NCBI GenBank assembly: GCA_963834365.1
Contig: CAWIBS010000042.1
Span: forward strand, 1 to 35,773
Direction of reading: 5' to 3'
Length of the DNA stretch: 35,773 nt
Origin: CAWJAP01 sp963834365
GTDB lineage: Bacteria > Acidobacteriota > Vicinamibacteria > Vicinamibacterales > Vicinamibacteraceae
Shown here: positions 11,387-21,277 of the stretch, piece by piece
Layout: every line of letters begins with the position of its first letter
How positions within the stretch are numbered: position 1 is the first letter of the stretch
The notes under the pieces: model-generated
Told to the model about the DNA's origin: nothing
Database searches by the model: none
What the model saw: only the letters and a program-made list of their open reading frames with translations
Position numbers and translations under genes: made by a program

Positions 11387-12998
11387 GTGTTGGAACAGCG
11401 TCTGATCGTCGCGCTCGCCCTGTTGCTCACCCTCCTGCCTGACGGGTCGACAGCCCAGCCGCGGGCCGCGGCCGCGACGGCACCGAACGTGCTGCTGATC
11501 TGCGTCGACGACCTGAAGCCGGTGCTGGGCTGCTACGGCGACGCCGCTCGCCAAGTCGCCGAACATCGACCGGCTGGCGCGCGCGCGGCATGCTGTTCGA
11601 GCGCGCCTATTGCAACCAGGCGGTCTGCGCGCCGTCGCGCAATGCGCTGCTGACCGGGCTGCGGCCCACCAGCGCTCGGCATCTACGATCTCGGCACGAA
11701 CTTCCGCGCGCGCGCGCCCGACGCCGTCACGCTGCCGCAGTATTTCAAGCAGCACGGCTATCGCACCGAAGGCGCTGGGCAAGATCTTTCACGTCGGCCA
11801 CGGCAACCACGAGGACGCCGCGTCGTGGAGCGTGCCGCACTGGCAGCGCGAACGTCGTCGCCTACGCGCTGCCGGAGAGCCGCGCGACCGACGGGCTGAC
11901 GCGCGAGGAGGCGCTGTTCGCGAACGTGCCACGGCGAAGGCCCAGAGCTGCCGCGCGGCGCCGCCTACGAATCGGCCGACGTGCCCGACGACGCGTATCC
12001 CGACGGCGAGATCGCCGACGAGGCCATCGCGCCGGCTGCGCGCAGGCGAAGGCCAAACCCGGCGAGCCGTTCTTCCTCGCCGTCGGCTTCGTCAAGCCGC
12101 ACCTGCCGTTCTGCGCGCCGAAGAAATACTGGGACCTGTACGACCGCGCGCGCCTTCACGCTCGCCGGCGCGACGCACGCCGCCCGAGGGCGCGCCGCGC
12201 CTACGCGCCGCAATTCGGCGGCGAGCTGCGGCAATACCGCGACATTCCCGACGAGCGGCGCGCTGCCCGAGGACCTGCAGCGCACGCTGATCCACGGCTA
12301 CCACGCCGCGGTCAGCTACATGGACGCGCAGGTCGGCCGCGTGCTCGACGAGCTCGACGCCTCGGCCTCGCCGAAGAACACGATCATCGTGCTGTGGGGC
12401 GATCACGGCTGGCACCTCGGCGACCACGGCATGTGGTGCAAGCACACCAACTACGAGCAGGCCGCGCGCATCCCGCTCATCGTCTCGGCGCCCGGCGATG
12501 AAGGCGCGCGGCGAGCGACGGCGGCGCTGGTCGAGACCGTGGACATCTATCCCGACGCTCTGCGAACTCGCCGGCCTGCCGGCTCCGGCCGTGCCGCAGA
12601 AGCTCGATGGACGCAGCTTCGCGCGACGCTGCGCGATCCGGATCGGCGCCGACGCAAGGAGCAATCTTCCACGTCTATCCGCGCAACGTGCCGGCCGGCG
12701 AGGCCCGTCGATCGGCCGCGCGGTGCGCACCGCGCGCCATCGGCTCGTCGAGTGGAAGAAGCCCGGCGCCGCGCCGGACACCGCCGACCTCGAGCTCTAC
12801 GACTACGAGACCGACCCCGCCGAGACACGGAACCTGGCGCGCGACCAGCCGTCAGTGGTGGCCGAGCTGCGGGCGCTGCTGACGGCACAGGGCGAGGCGA
12901 AGGCACAGCTGGTCGCGGCGCCCGGCACCATCCAAGCCGTGAAAGGGGTCCGGGTTGTGCGGGTCCGGCTAAATGAGCCCGGAGTTCACGTCTGTTGA
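11387..12998 (+). CDS. S1-family sulfatase, iduronate-2-sulfatase-like, heavily frameshifted
   Basis: A GTG start at 11387 follows GGAGA at 11376-11380. The signal peptide is LIVALALLLTLLPDGSTA. Family landmarks across frames: NVLLICVDDLKPVLGCYGD (metal-binding DD), CAPSRNALLTGLRPTS (the CxPSR motif whose Cys is converted to formylglycine), FFLAVGFVKPHLPFCAPKKY, and WGDHGWHLGDHGMWCKHTNY, which resembles iduronate/choline sulfatases. The protein would be a periplasmic sulfate-ester hydrolase acting on a sulfated glycan; its substrate cannot be told. More than ten single-base insertions, often beside GCGC or CGCT, break the frame. The true stop may lie slightly before 12998, which already reaches the downstream repeat. 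Activation would need the FGE at 16653. Confidence 0.82.
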
Positions 12999-13075
12999 CA
13001 ACGGGCCCGCCAAGGTGGCGCCGGGCTTCAGCCCGGACCAACGCGTGCCCGGGCAGGCCTAAAGGCCTGCGCCAC
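12945..13075. repeat. Intergenic repeat cluster: CCGGGCTTCAGCCCGG and GCAGGCCTAAAGGCCTGC
   Basis: Two strong palindromes lie between the sulfatase genes: 13021-13036 (7-bp arms, 2-nt loop) and 13053-13070 (8-bp arms, 2-nt loop). Degenerate copies of the GGTCCGGCT word precede them. They are of the same style as the 11300-11360 repeats and could form stable hairpins in the transcript. Confidence 0.75.
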
Positions 13076-13108
13076 ATCACCAACGCAAGTGAGCTCCGGT
13101 CAGGCGGA

Positions 13109-13114
13109 TAGAAT
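13109..13114 (+). promoter_or_regulatory. -10-like box TAGAAT 11 nt before a start codon
   Basis: TAGAAT differs from the consensus at one position and lies 11 nt before the ATG at 13126, with no purine-rich ribosome site between. Its placement matches the boxes at 7394 and 30843. No -35 element is evident. Confidence 0.45.
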
Positions 13115-13125
13115 CGGCCTCGACT

Positions 13126-14645
13126 ATGGGACGAGCTCCTGCGGCGGCGAGCTGGCGGATGCAGCGTGTCCGAACCCTTTTCGTGCTGCTCACGGGCGCG
13201 CTCGTGCCGCTCGCGTTCGTGACGCCGGCGGCCCAGCCCCGCGGTCCCAACGTGCTGTTCATCCTCGCGGACGATCTGGGAGTCAACGACCTGGGCGCCT
13301 ACGGCCGCGCGGATCACCGCACGCCGCGCCTCGACCGTCTCGCCGCCGAGGGTGTGCGGTTCACGGCCAGCTACGCGGCGGCCTCGATCTGTTCGCCATC
13401 GCGGGCGGCGCTGCTCACCGGGCTCGCCCCGGCGCGGCTCCACCTGACGACGTTCATTCCCGGCCGGGCGGACTCCCGGCGCAACGGCTGCGCCATCCGC
13501 TGATGCGCCAGCAGCTGCCGCTCGAGCACTCACGCTCGCCGAGCGGTTCGCACGAGCCGGCTATGCGACCGCGGCCGTCGGGAAATGGCACCTGGGCGAG
13601 GCACGGCTTCGGCCCGACGCAGCAGGGATTCGAGATCGAGCACCGCGGCACCGCCAACACGCCTCCCACCGCCGACGAGGGCAGCAAGGGCGAGTTCGAC
13701 CTCACCGCGGCGGCCGAGCGGTTCATCGGCGAGCCTCGCGATCGCCCGTTCTTCCTCTATCTCGCCCACAACACGCCGCACATTCCCTACGCCGCCCGTC
13801 CCGAAGACGCCGCGCGATGCGGCCGATGCGTTCGAGCCCGACCTACGCCAGCGTGATCGAGACGTTCGATCGCGCGGTCGGCCGTCTGCTCGATCGCGTG
13901 CAGGCACTCGGTCTCGCCGATCGGACGATCGTCATCGTCACGAGCGACAACGGCGGGCTGCACGTCCCGGAGGGGCCGCACCGCGCGGGTGACGCACAAC
14001 ACGCCGTTCAGGGCGGGGAAGGGGTTTCTCTACGAGGGAGGTATTCGCGTGCCGCTGATCGTGCGGTGGCCGGGCCGCGTCAAGGCTGGCCGCGTGGTGG
14101 ACACGCCGGTGTTGAACACCGACTGGGTACCGACGCTCATCGACCTGCTCGGGCTGACGCCCGCGACCGGGCTCGACGGCGTGAGCCGTGCGGACGCGCT
14201 GCTGGACCGTCCTCCATCACGGACCGTCCCGCTGTTCTGGCATCAGCCGCATTACACGAACCAGGGCGGGCGCCCGTCCGGCGCGGTCCGCGATGGCGAC
14301 TGGAAGCTGGTCGAGGACTACGACTCCGGCAAGGTCGAGCTGTTCGACCTGCGCACCGATCCGGGCGAAGCCGGCGACCGCGCGGCCGGCGAACCGGATC
14401 GCGCCGAGGCGTTGCGACGCTCGCTGCACGATTGGCGGCGCCGCGTTGGCGCCCAGGAGAACACCCGGAACAGTGCGGTGGACGAGGACGCGTATCGACG
14501 GCTGTATCTGACGTTCGACGCCTCGCGATTCGATCCCCGGCGCGCGTCGGCCGAGGAGTGGAGCCGTGTGCTCGCGTGGCGGGACGCGATGAACGACGCC
14601 GTGCGCCCTGGCCCGGAGGCGTCGGGTAAGATGAGAGACCGATGA
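13126..14645 (+). CDS. S1-family sulfatase (arylsulfatase A-like), frameshifted
   Basis: The start is ATG at 13126, or the internal ATG at 13159 before the signal helix (TLFVLLTGALVPLAFVTPAA). NVLFILADDLGVNDLGAYG gives the metal-binding aspartates, and CSPSRAALLTGLAPARLHL is the CxPSR formylglycine motif. AAVGKWHLGE, FFLYLAHNTPHIPYAAR, VTSDNGG and PFRAGKGFLYEGGIRVPLIV complete the family pattern. Several indels between 13490 and 14000 move the frame; from about 13989 to the stop at 14643 it is clean. It should be exported and hydrolyse sulfate esters after maturation by an FGE. The stop overlaps the next gene's start (ATGA at 14642), so the lytic transglycosylase gene is probably cotranscribed. 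Confidence 0.85.
14627..14632 (+). promoter_or_regulatory. Possible internal -10 box TAAGAT
   Basis: TAAGAT lies 9 nt before the ATG at 14642, inside the last codons of the sulfatase gene. The spacing resembles the leaderless-type boxes at 7394 and 30843, so the transglycosylase gene may also have its own promoter. The match is weak and may be chance. Confidence 0.3.
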
Positions 14646-16296
14646 TGACTCCCGTCGCTTTTCGCGCCGGGCTTGGGGCGCTGCTCGTGCGTGGCGGGCT
14701 GCTCGCCGTCTCCGCAGAAACCGGAACCGTCCCAGGGCGCTGCGCCTCGCTCTCCCCGCCGCCTCTCCTCCGGCCGCCTCTGCGCCAGCCGCTCTGCCCA
14801 GCCGCTCTGCACCCGACGCCTCTGCAACAGCCGCCGAGGCATCCCTCGAGGCACTGCCGACCTCGATTCTGAACGTGAAGAAGGACGAGGAGCCGTTGCC
14901 TCCGGCGGTTTCGCCGTACGACGCCCTGCCTGAAACGGTGCGGAGTTACCTCGATCGCCCGTTCAAGGGCGACTTCGACGAGATGGTCAACCGCCGCCTG
15001 ATCCGGGCCGGCGTCGTCTACAACCGGACGCAGTATTTCATCGAGCGGGGTCTGCAGCGCGGCTTCGTCTACGAGGCGGTGAAGCTGTTGGAGGACGAAA
15101 TCAACAGCCGGCTGAAGACAGGCAACCTGAAGGTCCACGTGTCCATCGTCCCCCTCCCCCGCGACCAGTTGTTCACGGCGCTCGAGGAGGGGAAGGTGGA
15201 CTTTGTCGCCGCGGCCATCACGATCACGCCCGAGCGCCGGAAGCATGCCGAGTTCACGCTGCCGACGCGGGAGGGTGTGGCGGAGATCCCGGTGATTGGG
15301 CCCGGCGTGAAGCCGGTGGCCACGGCGCAAGATCTCTCCGGCCGGGAGGTGTTCATCCGGCGGAGCAGCAGCTATTACGAGACCATCACGAGTCTGAACG
15401 AATCGCTGAAAAGCCAGGGCAAGGCGCCGGTGACGATCAAGGAGGCGCCCGAGCCGCTCGAGGACGATGACCTGCTCGAGATGGTGAACGCGCGCCTCGT
15501 GGACATCACGATCGTGGACGACTTCATCGTGGAGTTCTGGAGCCAGGTCTTCCCGGACATCCGGCCCCAGCCGGGCGCTGCCCTGCGCAGGGACGGGCAG
15601 ATTGCGGTCGGCGTGCGGAAGAACAACCCGAAGCTGCTGGCGGCCCTCAACCGCTGGATCACGAAGTACGGCCCGCGCACCGCCTTTGGCAACATGATGG
15701 AGCGCCGGTACCTGAAGGATGCCGGCTACGTCAAGAATGCGTCGTCGGAAGCCGAGCGGAAAAAGCTGCTGGATCTCGCGGCGATCTTCGAGAAATACAG
15801 CAAGCGGTACAGCGTCGACTACCTGCTGATGGCGGCGCAGGGCTACCAGGAATCACGCCTCGACCAGGGCGTGAAGAGTCGCGTCGGCGCGATCGGCGTG
15901 ATGCAGGTGATGCCCGCCACCGGCAAGGAACTGGGCGTCGGAGACATCACGAAGGTCGAGCCGAACGTCCACGCCGGCGTCAAGTACTTCCGGTTCATGA
16001 TGAACCAGTACTACAAGGACGAGCCGATGGACGACATCAACAAGGGGCTGATGACGCTCGCCTCTTACAATGCCGGACCTGGCCGCATCCGCCAGTTGCG
16101 CCGTGAGACGGAAAAGCGTGGCTTGAACCCCAATGTCTGGTTCGGCAACGTCGAGCGCATCGTCTCGGAGCGGGTCGGCCGCGAGACGGTGCAGTACGTC
16201 AGCAACATCTACAAGTACTACATCGCCTACAGGCTCGTGATCGAAGCGCGTCACGCTCGCGAGAAAGCGAAGAGCGTCCCCGCGCGCACCCAGTGA
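14642..16296 (+). CDS. MltF-like membrane-bound lytic murein transglycosylase, lipoprotein
   Basis: From 14875 the frame is open to the stop: a periplasmic binding-protein-like module (about 40 to 285 of that frame; VYNRTQYFIERGLQRGFVYE, GKVDFVAAAITITPERRKH) and a C-terminal SLT domain (catalytic Glu in AAQGYQESRLDQ; VGAIGVMQVMPATG; ASYNAGPGRI; YVSNIYKYY). This is MltF order: a regulatory domain, then peptidoglycan cleavage that forms 1,6-anhydro ends. The real start is probably ATG 14642: removing one extra C near 14690 gives RAGLGALLVVAGCSPSP, a signal with lipobox VAGC, and a second indel near 14755 leads through an Ala/Pro/Ser linker into the main frame. Hence an outer-membrane lipoprotein. 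It overlaps the sulfatase stop by 4 nt and ends 12 nt from the convergent DUF1622 gene. Confidence 0.88.
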
Positions 16297-16308
16297 CGCG
16301 AGGCGCGG

Positions 16309-16651
16309 TTACGGCTCCGGCTGCGAAGCGTGCTCCAGGTCGCGCTCGAGGAAATAGTTGAGGAACGTCCGGATGACGGCGATCGCGCCCAGCTCGCCGA
16401 TGTCCGCCCAGGACGGGGAGATGACGGTGCGCGATGATGTCGGCGGCCAGCTCGAACTCGAGCCCGAGCAGCAGCCACATGCCGAACCGCCGCCAGACGT
16501 CCTTGCGCGCGCCGTGCCCGGTCGCCCGGCTCGCTACGAGCCCGACCAGCCTGACGAAGGCTTCTCCAGCGCCGAAGGTGACGACGAGAATGGCCGCGCC
16601 CTCGACCAGCAATCCGGCGACTTGCGCCAGCTGGATGAAGGCCTCCTCCAT
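16309..16651 (-). CDS. DUF1622 family membrane protein, one frameshift
   Basis: The N-terminus MEEAFIQLAQVAGLLVEGAA leads into a membrane helix (LVVTFGAGEAFVRLVGLV), then FGMWLLLGLEFELAADII. Removing one extra G near 16431 (DII followed by RTV) continues the family pattern as TVISPSWADIGELGAIAVIR and TFLNYFLERDLEH, with a stop at 16309. The protein would be about 113 aa with two or three membrane segments. The function of DUF1622 is unknown. It begins 1 nt after the FGE stop and is therefore probably cotranscribed with it. Confidence 0.82.
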
Positions 16652-16652
16652 G

Positions 16653-17667
16653 TCAGTCCTGGCCGGCGGTCGGCCGGACGATGCAGCGGAAGCCGACGTG
16701 ACAGGTGGAGGTGTCGATGGGCTCGGGATAGCGCGCCGCCGGGCGGTAGCGCCGGCAGTAGTTCGGCGCGCACAGATGCGATCCGCCCTTGAGCACCTTG
16801 CGCGGGATCTTGATCTCCGGCTGACAGGGGTCGTAGCTGTCCTCGGCGCGAGGGCCGCGCGGATTGCGGGGGATGCAGCAGGCCTTGACCGCTTCAGCCG
16901 GATGCTTCGGCTGATACCAGTCGGTCGTCCATTCCCACACGTTGCCGATCACGTCGTACAGGCCGTAGCCGTTCGGCGGGTAGACCCTGACCGGCGAGGT
17001 GCCTTCGTAGCCGTCCCGCGGCGCGCTCTGCCACGGAAATTCTCCCTGCCACGTGTTGGCCTGGTGGCGATCGCCGGGCAGGAACTCGTCGCCCCAGGCG
17101 TAGGCGGCGCCGTCGAGGCCGCCGCGCGCCGCAAACTCCCACTCGGCCTCGGTCGGCAGCGACTTGCCCTCCCAGCGGGCGAACGCCTCGGCGTCGCCGA
17201 AGGTCACGTGGACGACCGGATGCTGCGCGACGCCGGCGAGCGAGCTGCTCGGGGCCGCGCGGGTGCCGCCAGTCGGCCCCCCGCGTCCAGTGCCACCATT
17301 TGGTGAAGTCGCGCTGATCGACCGGTCCGTCCGGCTTGACGAACACCAGCGATCCGGCAAAGAGCTGATCCGGCAGCGCGCCGGGGTAGTCCTCGGCCTT
17401 CGGGACGATCTCCGCGAAGGTGACGTGGCCGGTCGCCTCGACGAAGCGCGAGAACCGCTCGTTGGTCACCGGCGCGCGATCCATCCAGAAACCGTCCACG
17501 GTGACGCGGTGGACCGGCCGTTCTTCCGGGTAGTGCTTCTCGGATCCCATCCGGAACGTGCCGCCCGGAATCCAGACCATGTCGGGGGCCGGCGCCGGAC
17601 CGGGTGCGAGACCCGGCACCTCCGTGCCAGCGATGTCATCTGCTGGAATGGACGCTCGTGATGCCAC
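16653..17667 (-). CDS. Formylglycine-generating enzyme (sulfatase-modifying factor family)
   Basis: About 337 aa from a GTG start at 17667. The FGE-sulfatase fold is clear: MVWIPGGTFRMGSEKHYPEE, WMDRAPVTNERFSRFVEATG, HPVVHVTFGDAEAFARWEGK, SLPTEAEWEFAARGG, GLYDVIGNVWEWTTDWY. The active-site pair is present as GGSHLCAPNYCRRYRPA, with Cys residues five apart as in human SUMF1, so this looks like a true aerobic FGE rather than an EgtB or other relative. It would oxidise the CxPSR cysteine of sulfatases to formylglycine, and two such sulfatases lie 2-6 kb away on the other strand. One extra base near 17265 breaks the frame. DUF1622 follows after 1 nt. Confidence 0.92.
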
Positions 17668-17743
17668 TTTTCACCACCTTCCCGCGGTCCCATAGCCTAG
17701 GCGTGGCGCAGGCGCCTCGCAAGGTGGACTTTGGTCCCACCCG

Positions 17744-19167
17744 CTACGCCATCTGAAACGCCCGGGCGCGGTACAGGAAATCGACGATGTTGCCTTCGTG
17801 CGGCTGGAACCAGTTGAGCCTGGTCGTGGGGATCGGGCCGAGGTTGAGGCGGTCGATGTTGCTCGGCATCGAGCAACGCCCGCCGGAACGCGGGGTCGTT
17901 GGTGAGGCCGGTCGCGACCAGCGTCGGCCCGATGCTGGCGACCATCTCTTCCTGCGGGCACTCGACGACCGTCGCAAAGGGAAACATGTATTCCTTCTTC
18001 GCCATCGCCGCCGCCGGCGAGCGGCAGAACATGACGGTCGGCAGCACGTAGTCGCAGCGCTCGCGGCTGACCAGCCGGCCACCCGGCTGGTGAGGTGCGC
18101 TCATGTCCTCGACGCCGGCCTCGGCGAGCGCGGTCTCGATGTCGGCCGAGATGCCCGCCGCCTGGCCCGGGCACCGTGAACGCCGCCAGCAGCGCCTCGG
18201 GATCGTCGGAGGCTCCTGGGCGTGATCGCGCCGAGCCGCTCGGCGAGCGCCGCCGCGATGGCTCGTCCGTGGCGCGGCGTCCAGATGCCCGAGCAGTTGA
18301 TGCAGCCGCGGCCGCTGTTGATGGCGACGCTCTCGGCCATCAGGTCGAGATGTTTCTCCCACTCGTCTGCCACATCGTCGCCGATCAGGATCTTGCTGAA
18401 GCCCGGCCCGTGGACCTGCACGCCGGGGTTGCCTTTGTAGCGTTCGACCGTCGGCGTGCCGCCGAAGATCAGGTTGCGCGGGCAGTGGGCCAGCACCGCG
18501 GCGCCCACTTCCGCACCGCCCGGATAGAGCGCGATCGACTCCCTGGGAATGCCGGCTTCGAAGAACGCCTGCGACATCCGATAGGGCGTCCACGGCTCCT
18601 GCGGGCCGGGCTTCAGGACCAGCCCGACCTGCAGCGGGATGATCGGCATCCAGAGGCTGTGCACGCCCGGCGAATTGGACGGGCAGCACGAGGCCGAGCA
18701 CGGGCGAATGGGCCTGGTAGCTGCGCGTGACGCCGTTCTCCTCGCCATAGCCCTTCGCGAGGATCTCGCGATCGAGGCCGCGCATCAGCGCGTCCAGGAT
18801 GCCGCGGATGTTGCGCAGGACGAACTGCAGCTTCTCCATGTTCAACCGGCACAGGCGTTCGGGCAGGCCGGTCGTCGCCGACTGCTGGCGCACGAAGTCG
18901 GCCGGCGACTGCGTGCCGTCGCCGAGCGGCAGGTCGGCGCCCGACGAACAGATCGGCCGCCCGTTCGATGCGGGCCACGAGCTCGGCACTGGGAATCTCG
19001 CGCAGCACGCTGCGGGCCCGGTGGCTGAACCGCATGTCGCGCCCGATGATGCCCGCCGTCGCCTGGCTGACTTCGGCCACCGGCTCGCCGGTCAGGAAAT
19101 GCAGCACGCGGTCGGATTCGAGGCTCTTGTAGGGCTGTCCCCAGCGGAGGATGGGCAGGTGGATCAT
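17744..19167 (-). CDS. Aldehyde dehydrogenase-fold enzyme, LuxC/acyl-reductase-like
   Basis: The start ATG is at 19167 (MIHLPILRWGQPYKSLES). Middle landmarks are typical of the ALDH superfamily: GLVLPSNSPGVHSLWMPIIP, LVLKPGPQEPWTPYRMSQAF, FEAGIPRESIALYPGG, and a Cys-containing active-site segment INSGRGCINCSGIW. The C-terminus is NWFQPHEGNIVDFLYRARAF, with a stop at 17744. Length would be about 474 aa. It is read in at least four frame segments, with breaks near 18940, 18680, 18210 and 17870. The gene upstream on the same strand is an adenylating enzyme. Together they resemble LuxE/LuxC-type reduction of an activated carboxylic acid to an aldehyde; this is an inference, and the substrate is unknown. 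Confidence 0.75.
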
Positions 19168-19172
19168 GGGTC

Positions 19173-19318
19173 AGTTACGAGCTACCAGCTACCAGCTACC
19201 AGTGCACTCGAACTACCAGGACGAGCTACGAGCTACGGACTACGGACTACAGGGCTCTGCTCGGACTACGAGGCTTGCAGTCGATCTTCGCCGTAGCCCG
19301 TAGTCTGTAGCCTGTAGC
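19173..19318. repeat. AGCTACGAGCTAC / GTAGTCTGTAGCC tandem-inverted repeat
   Basis: This 150-bp gap holds many copies of short words: TACGAGCTACCAGCTACCAG and GACTACGGACTAC on the left, and the complementary GTAGCCCGTAGTCTGTAGCC on the right. It can fold into a long imperfect hairpin. It separates two genes of the putative acid-reductase operon on the minus strand, and resembles intergenic repeats seen in many environmental genomes. No coding potential was found. Confidence 0.75.
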
Positions 19319-19324
19319 CCGCAC

Positions 19325-20424
19325 TCAATACACTCCCACCGTCGTCGTCGCGGCGAACTGCGAGAACGGGCGGACGCCGCTGACACCGTCCCACGGATAC
19401 GCGTCGAAGGGCGGCTCGCGCTCACCCTCGTCGCGCTCGAGGAACCGGGGCATGAAGAGCTCCCTCGTGAGCGTGGTGAGCATCACGCGTCCGGTCGCGC
19501 CGTACTCGACCGTGCGATCGGGGTCGTCCGGATCGACGACCTCGATCACCGCGCGCGGCTGCGGCGCGTGGTAGGTGATCTTGTAGCCGTTGTGCGGGCC
19601 GCTCGGCTCGCTGGCGGCGAGCCCCATCAGCGTGTTGCCGTAGGTCGGGGTCATGTACGCGCCGTCGAGCAGCTCCTCGTGGGCGAAGCGATTCCACTGC
19701 GGCGTGAATTCCGTGCCGCCCGAAAAGATTCCCGTGATGCCGGCCTTGCGGATCGTCGTCCCCTCTTTTTCCAGCCGGAGCGCCAGCGCTTCGAGCAGCT
19801 TCGGGCGTGGTGAACATGCACCTGATGTCGTGCCCGGCCGACAGGATCGTGACGGCCTGGTCGATCACGTGCTCCTGATACGCCTTCAGGTGCTCGGTCC
19901 AGCCCTTCTTGATCAGCTTGATGACCCAGCGCGGATCGAGATCGACGCAGAAGCAGATGCCGCCGCGATAGTGCGCGAGATGTTCGACCGCCAGCCGCAG
20001 CCGGCGCGGACCGCTCGGCCCGAGCATCAGCCAGTTGGCGCCGCGGGGGAAGTGCTCGTCGGGCAGCGTGCGCGAGAACAGCTCGTAGTCGGTGCGGAAG
20101 TCGTCGATGTTGATCCGGGTCTTCGGAATGCCCGTCGTCCCGCCGGTCTCGAAGACGAAGACCGGCTGATCGGCGAGGCCCTTCGGGACCCAGCGTCGCA
20201 CCGGTCCGCCGCGCAGCCACTCGTCCTCGAAATGCCCGAACCTGGCGAGATCGGCGAACGAGCGGATCTCGCGCCGCGGATCCCACCCCGCCTTCGCCGC
20301 CCAGTCGAGCCAGAACGGCGAACCGGTCGCCGGATTGAAGTGCCACTCGAGCACGTCCGACGAGGTGCCGGTCGAGCGCGGCGCGCGCCTCGTCGACCCT
20401 GGTCGTCAACACGGGTTCCGACAT
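19325..20424 (-). CDS. ANL-superfamily (AMP-binding) acid-activating enzyme, frameshifted
   Basis: After ATG 20424 (MSEPVLTTRVDEAR), the frame shifts near 20380 to ...VLEWHFNPATGSPFWLDWA. The ATP-binding P-loop reads FETGGTTGIPKTRIN, and further landmarks are WLMLGPSGPRRLRLAVEHLA, YMTPTYGNTLMGLA and RVMLTTLTRELFMPRFLERD. The pattern fits phenylacetate-CoA ligase/LuxE-like adenylating enzymes, which form an acyl-adenylate; a thiol acceptor site is not obvious. Another frame break lies near 19800. Length about 366 aa. With the downstream ALDH-fold gene it probably feeds an activated acid to a reductase. A TACACT box lies 6 nt before the start codon. Confidence 0.75.
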
Positions 20425-20430
20425 CCCCGT

Positions 20431-20436
20431 AGTGTA
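20431..20436 (-). promoter_or_regulatory. Possible -10 box TACACT 6 nt before the ANL gene start
   Basis: On the minus strand the order is TACACT, then ACGGGG, then ATG. The box shares four of six consensus positions, and no Shine-Dalgarno lies between, consistent with a leaderless start. Support is weak without a -35 element. Confidence 0.3.
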
Positions 20437-20463
20437 TGACAGCCGGCGCGGGAGCCCGAAGGT

Positions 20464-21252
20464 TCAGAACACGACGACCTGGTAGCCGGTGCTCACCCGC
20501 TGATAGTAGGTCGCCCCGCACTGCTGGTACGAGACGTTGCCCACCACTGTCGTGGTGCATCCGCCGGGCAGCGTGGTGATGATCGCGCCAGCGGGCGCCG
20601 TGACCACCTGATACGAGACCTCCCCCCCGTAGTACACCTGTTCATAGTAGGCGCCGTCGGCATACATGTAGTTGGTGCCGCCGGAGACGACGGTGACCGA
20701 GGTCGTGGGAGGCCGCGCCAGCATCGTGCCGACCGCGATGCCGGTGGCCACGCCCGCCGCCATCCGCCAGCCTTCATACGACTCATAGCGCTCGCCGCCG
20801 ACGACAGCGCCGTAGCGTCCGACGCCGGCGTACCCTTCGTCGCCCGCGACCACGGCGCCACGCCGCCCGACCGCCGCGGCGCCTTCCTCACCGACGGCCA
20901 CCGCGCCCCGGCGCCCGACCGCGACGGCGCCTTCGTCACCGTGAACAACCCCGCCACGGCCGGCGTAGCCGCGAGTGTTCACGTTCTGATTGACGTTCAC
21001 GTTCCGGTTGACGTTCGTGTTCCGGTTGACGTTCGTGTTCCGGTTCACGTTCGTGTTCCGGTTCGCATTGGTGTTCCGGTTGCCGCCGGAATTGTGGCTG
21101 CGTGACTGCTTGACCGACCCTCCCGAACCTCGCCGGTCGGCGGAGAGGTCCACGGAGTACAGCGCGACGAACGCGCCGATCGCGATCGCCGCGACGCCGA
21201 ACGCCGGCGTGCGCCGAAGCGAAACGCCCTTCCGAGTTGCCTGGTTGAACAT
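20464..21252 (-). CDS. Secreted or envelope protein with Asn/Arg/Thr repeats and Gly/Val repeats
   Basis: An intact 262-aa protein with an AGGAG-type ribosome site before ATG 21252. One hydrophobic segment (about 19-35; FGVAAIAIGAFVALYSVDL) could export or anchor it. A tandem region (about 50-95) alternates NRNTNV units of six residues. A second low-complexity region has eight-residue units GAVAVGRR / GAVAVGEE. The C-terminal third is Tyr-rich with YQVVTAPAGAIITTLPGGC and GATYYQRVSTGYQVVVF, similar to a class of small surface proteins (DUF6515-like) of unknown role. It starts 25 nt after the DUF2092 lipoprotein gene, so the two probably form an operon. I do not assign a function. Confidence 0.8.
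   Translation of the reverse strand: MFNQATRKGVSLRRTPAFGVAAIAIGAFVALYSVDLSADRRGSGGSVKQSRSHNSGGNRNTNANRNTNVNRNTNVNRNTNVNRNVNVNQNVNTRGYAGRGGVVHGDEGAVAVGRRGAVAVGEEGAAAVGRRGAVVAGDEGYAGVGRYGAVVGGERYESYEGWRMAAGVATGIAVGTMLARPPTTSVTVVSGGTNYMYADGAYYEQVYYGGEVSYQVVTAPAGAIITTLPGGCTTTVVGNVSYQQCGATYYQRVSTGYQVVVF
20980..21084 (-). repeat. 18-bp coding tandem repeat
   Basis: About six copies of an 18-nt unit (GTTCCGGTTGACGTTCGT on the plus strand, with small variants) encode the NRNTNV hexapeptides of the gene at 20464-21252. The reading frame is kept through all copies, and copy number could vary by slippage or recombination. Confidence 0.8.
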
Positions 21253-21277
21253 CGGCTCTCTCCTGCGCGCAGCGCGC

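Noticed and set aside
20980..21084. Regular 18-bp repeats that could suggest a CRISPR array
   Set aside because: Units are contiguous without spacers, keep the frame and encode NRNTNV hexapeptides in an intact gene. No cas genes are present.
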